Origin: Entomortierella parvispora
Taxonomy: Eukaryota > Mortierellomycota > Mortierellomycetes > Mortierellales > Mortierellaceae
Length of the DNA: 64,000 bases
Assembly (NCBI GenBank): GCA_963573315.1
Contig: OY752147.1
Coordinates: forward strand, 1,054,001-1,118,000
Direction: 5' to 3'
Made by a program: the position numbers and the translations under genes
The notes under the pieces: model-generated
Databases searched by the model: none
The model's input: the letters and a program-made list of their open reading frames with translations, nothing else
What the model was told of the DNA's origin: nothing
Shown here: positions 61,700-64,000 of the stretch, one piece after another
Position numbering within the stretch: the first letter of the stretch is position 1
How the letters are laid out: each line of letters opens with the position of its first letter

Positions 61700-63517
61700 A
61701 TGTCTGACGCATCCGCCACTGATCCCGGTGGCACAGCCGCAAATGCGGCAGATGGAGGGACGAATGTCGCCTCCACCTCCGCCAACGAAAAAATTAACAG
61801 TCCCCAAACAGCAAACAACCCGCCAATGTCGTACAGCCGTCAGCACCACCTACCCCTGAAACCCGAGGAGAGAGCAAAGGCAATCATTTCGGGCCTGAAG
61901 GGGATCGCCCAGGACACGTGCTGGCGCGAACTCCATGACGGTGTCCCCGTCATTTTCTCCTACCACCCTGATCCGTACATGATCGGTGTCCCGGTGGACA
62001 CCCAGGCTACTAATGTCCTGGAGGTGGCCTTGGCGTTGGAGAAGTACTACAAAGCCCCGGATGCCCTCGCCGTTTATTACGAATCGACCTGTGCTTACGT
62101 CTCGTTCCCGTCGGCAGAGAACCGAGATCTGGCACTCCAACACCCCCCACCCTTCCGAGACGGACACCTCACCGTCTTTCCTGTGGTCCGTTCTGTGGGA
62201 GCGCGAATCACAATCACTGCTGACAACATCCCAATTGGTGACATTGGGTTACGCTTGCAACTTCTCCGAGAGATATTTGCAAGCAGCGGTAAGATCATTC
62301 ACTTCTCAACCAGTGTCAACACGGAGTCCAAGCTGAACAGAGCTGCTACCAAGTTTGTCCTGGAGGTGCGCCATGACGCCGATGTAGACTTCGAGATCCC
62401 TCGGGTTGCCGCCGTCAATGGATGCAACGTCCTTTTCGCCTGGAGCGGATCGCCTTTCTGTTACCGCTGTGGAAGAGGCGACCACGTCAAAAACCAGTGC
62501 CCCAAGCCCCACGACTTTGTACTCTGGAAGCAACCTCCTCTTGAAACGCCCATCATGGGCAGAGCGTTTACGGACCCGAACGCCCCCCTTAGAGAACCCA
62601 AGGAGAAGAAGAGGAAGATGAACCCTCCAGGTAAATCAGAAAGCAAGAAACCCAATGCGCAGAAGGCTGGCCCCCTTCCTGCCAGAGGCAAAAAGACTAA
62701 ATCTCAGGACCAACTTTCTTCTGGTGCCTCCAGCTCATCCCATGCGTCAGGAAAGAGCTCGGAGGGTGTGCCAACACCGAAGAGGGGTTCTGGCCCTACT
62801 CCCAAGGAAAGTACAATTGTCCATGACAACGTATCGACTGGAAGGGAGAACCAAAACCGAGCCGCTGACGTTTCCTCTTCATCGTCTGCAACTCAAAAAA
62901 TAGGTCGACAAGAGGCTGAGAACGATGGAACTGCAGCACCCCCTGTGGTTACACCGAACTCCCCACCAAACCCACCAGTGGATGCAACTGATGGCAGCGA
63001 TGGGTCGGCCAGTCGCACCACTCCTCCTCAGACACAGCGCTCAGAGGAGGGGACGACCGAGTCCACTTCCAATGGCTCGGTCACTCCCAAAGGAACCGAG
63101 AGCAAGTCACCGGGAGACACCACTCAACCACAAGAAGACGGAAACGAGCCACAAGAGAACGAGAGCCAAGACATGTCTGAAGATGAAGAGGAAGAGGAAG
63201 ATGGTGATGATTGGGACATGGAAGACTCGGATGGCGAGGAGTCGGACTCTTCGTATTACGAAGGGGAAGAGATGGAGGGGATTGAGCTTACGGCGGAAGA
63301 AGAGGCGGAGCTCAACGACCCCAACACGTCCAACGAGCGAAGTGCATACCTGAAACTCAAGCTGGATCGCAAGATGAAGGGCAGGGGGGCGGGCGGCCGG
63401 CTCCTCAAGAGCAAGGGGAAGGGCAAGAGCAAGACGAAGGCAACCGAAAAATTCAAAGCAGCCAATAGAAAGGACAAGCTGAAGACGTCCAAGCCTGCTG
63501 CACGGTCTGATCAATAA
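61700..63517 (+). CDS. LINE ORF1, gag-like nucleic-acid-binding protein
   Basis: 605 residues, no intron. After a low-complexity start of about 50 residues there is an alpha/beta region (RAKAIISGLKGIAQDTCWRE to VAAVNGCNVLFAWSG) like the RRM/DUF4283 part of LINE ORF1 proteins. It ends in one CCHC zinc knuckle (CYRCGRGDHVKNQC, C-x2-C-x4-H-x4-C, residues about 253-266). A long Ser/Thr/Pro-rich linker, a very acidic block (MSEDEEEEEDGDDWDMEDSD) and a Lys-rich tail follow. It would package element RNA. The stop TAA shares bases with the ORF2 start (TAATG). Confidence 0.88.
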   Translation: MSDASATDPGGTAANAADGGTNVASTSANEKINSPQTANNPPMSYSRQHHLPLKPEERAKAIISGLKGIAQDTCWRELHDGVPVIFSYHPDPYMIGVPVDTQATNVLEVALALEKYYKAPDALAVYYESTCAYVSFPSAENRDLALQHPPPFRDGHLTVFPVVRSVGARITITADNIPIGDIGLRLQLLREIFASSGKIIHFSTSVNTESKLNRAATKFVLEVRHDADVDFEIPRVAAVNGCNVLFAWSGSPFCYRCGRGDHVKNQCPKPHDFVLWKQPPLETPIMGRAFTDPNAPLREPKEKKRKMNPPGKSESKKPNAQKAGPLPARGKKTKSQDQLSSGASSSSHASGKSSEGVPTPKRGSGPTPKESTIVHDNVSTGRENQNRAADVSSSSSATQKIGRQEAENDGTAAPPVVTPNSPPNPPVDATDGSDGSASRTTPPQTQRSEEGTTESTSNGSVTPKGTESKSPGDTTQPQEDGNEPQENESQDMSEDEEEEEDGDDWDMEDSDGEESDSSYYEGEEMEGIELTAEEEAELNDPNTSNERSAYLKLKLDRKMKGRGAGGRLLKSKGKGKSKTKATEKFKAANRKDKLKTSKPAARSDQ

Positions 63518-64000
63518 TGATTGTGAAGAAACAACCCATCCGCCTGGGCACAGTGAACGCGCGCACACTGTACGCCTCTTCATCAGCAGAACGCCGCACC
63601 AACTCTTCACAATTCATCCGGTTCTTGCGGGACCAACGCCTGGACATCCTGGCGCTCCAAGAGACCAACTTCGACCCCAACCAATCCGACTTCCTTGACA
63701 CCACCCTCTACACCCACAGCTCCGTGTGGACCAAACATGTCGCCCTCCTGTGCATGAACAGCCGCTTCGTGCTCCTCAACTCGTACGTGTCTCTGGACCA
63801 ACGTACCGTTGTGGCGCAAGTGGCCCGCTCAACCGACCCGGAGGTGCCCCTGTTCTCCGTCTGCGTCATCTATGCCCCTGCTGACGGCAGAGCTCTTCGA
63901 AATTCTTTCTTCCAACGAACCCTCGACCTCCCCTTCTTCCAACACCCTCCCCCCGATTTTTTCATCCTAGGGGATTTCAACTACCATCATCACCTCCGCG
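63517..64000 (+). CDS. LINE ORF2, APE-type endonuclease domain (truncated by window)
   Basis: The ATG at 63517-63519 overlaps the ORF1 stop, and the frame stays open for 161 codons to the window end. It reads as the N-terminal apurinic-endonuclease domain of non-LTR elements: RLGTVNARTLY (Asn), LDILALQETNF (catalytic Glu), VCVIYAPADGR (Tyr), and FFILGDFNYHHH (Asp/Asn). In the full protein a reverse transcriptase should follow. The TAATG layout points to termination-reinitiation for translation of ORF2 (inference). Confidence 0.88.
   Translation, partial: MIVKKQPIRLGTVNARTLYASSSAERRTNSSQFIRFLRDQRLDILALQETNFDPNQSDFLDTTLYTHSSVWTKHVALLCMNSRFVLLNSYVSLDQRTVVAQVARSTDPEVPLFSVCVIYAPADGRALRNSFFQRTLDLPFFQHPPPDFFILGDFNYHHHLR

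Larger units (their letters stand above)
61700..64000 (+). mobile_element. LINE-type non-LTR retrotransposon, 5' part
   Basis: A gag-like ORF1 with a zinc knuckle is followed, with overlapping stop/start, by an ORF2 opening with an APE-type endonuclease. Both frames are intact as far as visible. The reverse transcriptase and 3' end lie beyond the window. The ORFs have high GC and few introns, unlike the host genes. Confidence 0.88.

Overview
The window is nuclear DNA from a filamentous fungus. Genes are split by many short GT-AG introns (mostly 80-150 nt), promoters are CT-rich, and introns often carry long poly-T or poly-A tracts. The gene set includes a WSC-type wall sensor, a Kre9/Knh1-like GPI protein, ATP-type PEP carboxykinase, a kinesin-7, an SMCR8-like DENN protein and a non-LTR retrotransposon. 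Together these suggest an early-diverging lineage, most likely Mortierellomycota/Mucoromycota; that placement is inference from gene content. Exon coordinates were worked out by hand from reading frames and splice sites. Nearly all junctions keep phase.

Layout. 1-225 (-): start of a secreted protein running off the window. ~1876-3442 (+): WSC-domain membrane protein. 3870-6112 (+): MFS transporter of the MFSD10/TetA-like type, convergent with 6156-9489 (-), a DDHD phospholipase A1. 10039-12709 (-): lysophospholipid acyltransferase. 12901-16912 (-): PX-domain AGC kinase. 18731-21537 (-): NADPH-cytochrome P450 reductase. 22869-23558 (-): Kre9/Knh1-like GPI protein. 24260-26080 (-): tafazzin, divergent from 26530-27494 (+), a Myb/SANT-like protein. 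27958-29508 (+): WD40 protein. 29683-32636 (+): CPSF100/Cft2. 33545-36235 (+): NDR-type kinase with an N-terminal CRIB motif. 36870-37151 (-): mitochondrial ribosomal protein bL36m, divergent from 37438-38778 (+), a mitochondrial RRM-like protein. 40079-41137 (+): Lys/Asp-repeat secreted protein. 41234-47568 (-): very large SMCR8-like protein, divergent from 48277-51949 (+), a kinesin-7. 52258-54037 (-): PEP carboxykinase. 54038-58187: gene-poor. 58188-59329 (-): decayed or unmodelled coding remains. 60199-61419 (-): thioredoxin-UBX fusion. 61700-64000 (+): LINE-type retrotransposon (ORF1 complete, ORF2 cut by the window end).

Functional themes. Phospholipid remodelling is well represented: a PA-type phospholipase A1 directly downstream of a lysophospholipid acyltransferase on the same strand, plus tafazzin 11 kb away. 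Two AGC kinases (PX-linked and CRIB-linked) and an SMCR8-like protein point to membrane, polarity and growth signalling. The most unusual items are the CRIB-NDR kinase, the thioredoxin-UBX fusion, the SMCR8-like protein in a fungus, two microexons (6 and 19 nt) that encode parts of catalytic motifs, and a one-base phase conflict inside the acyltransferase gene.
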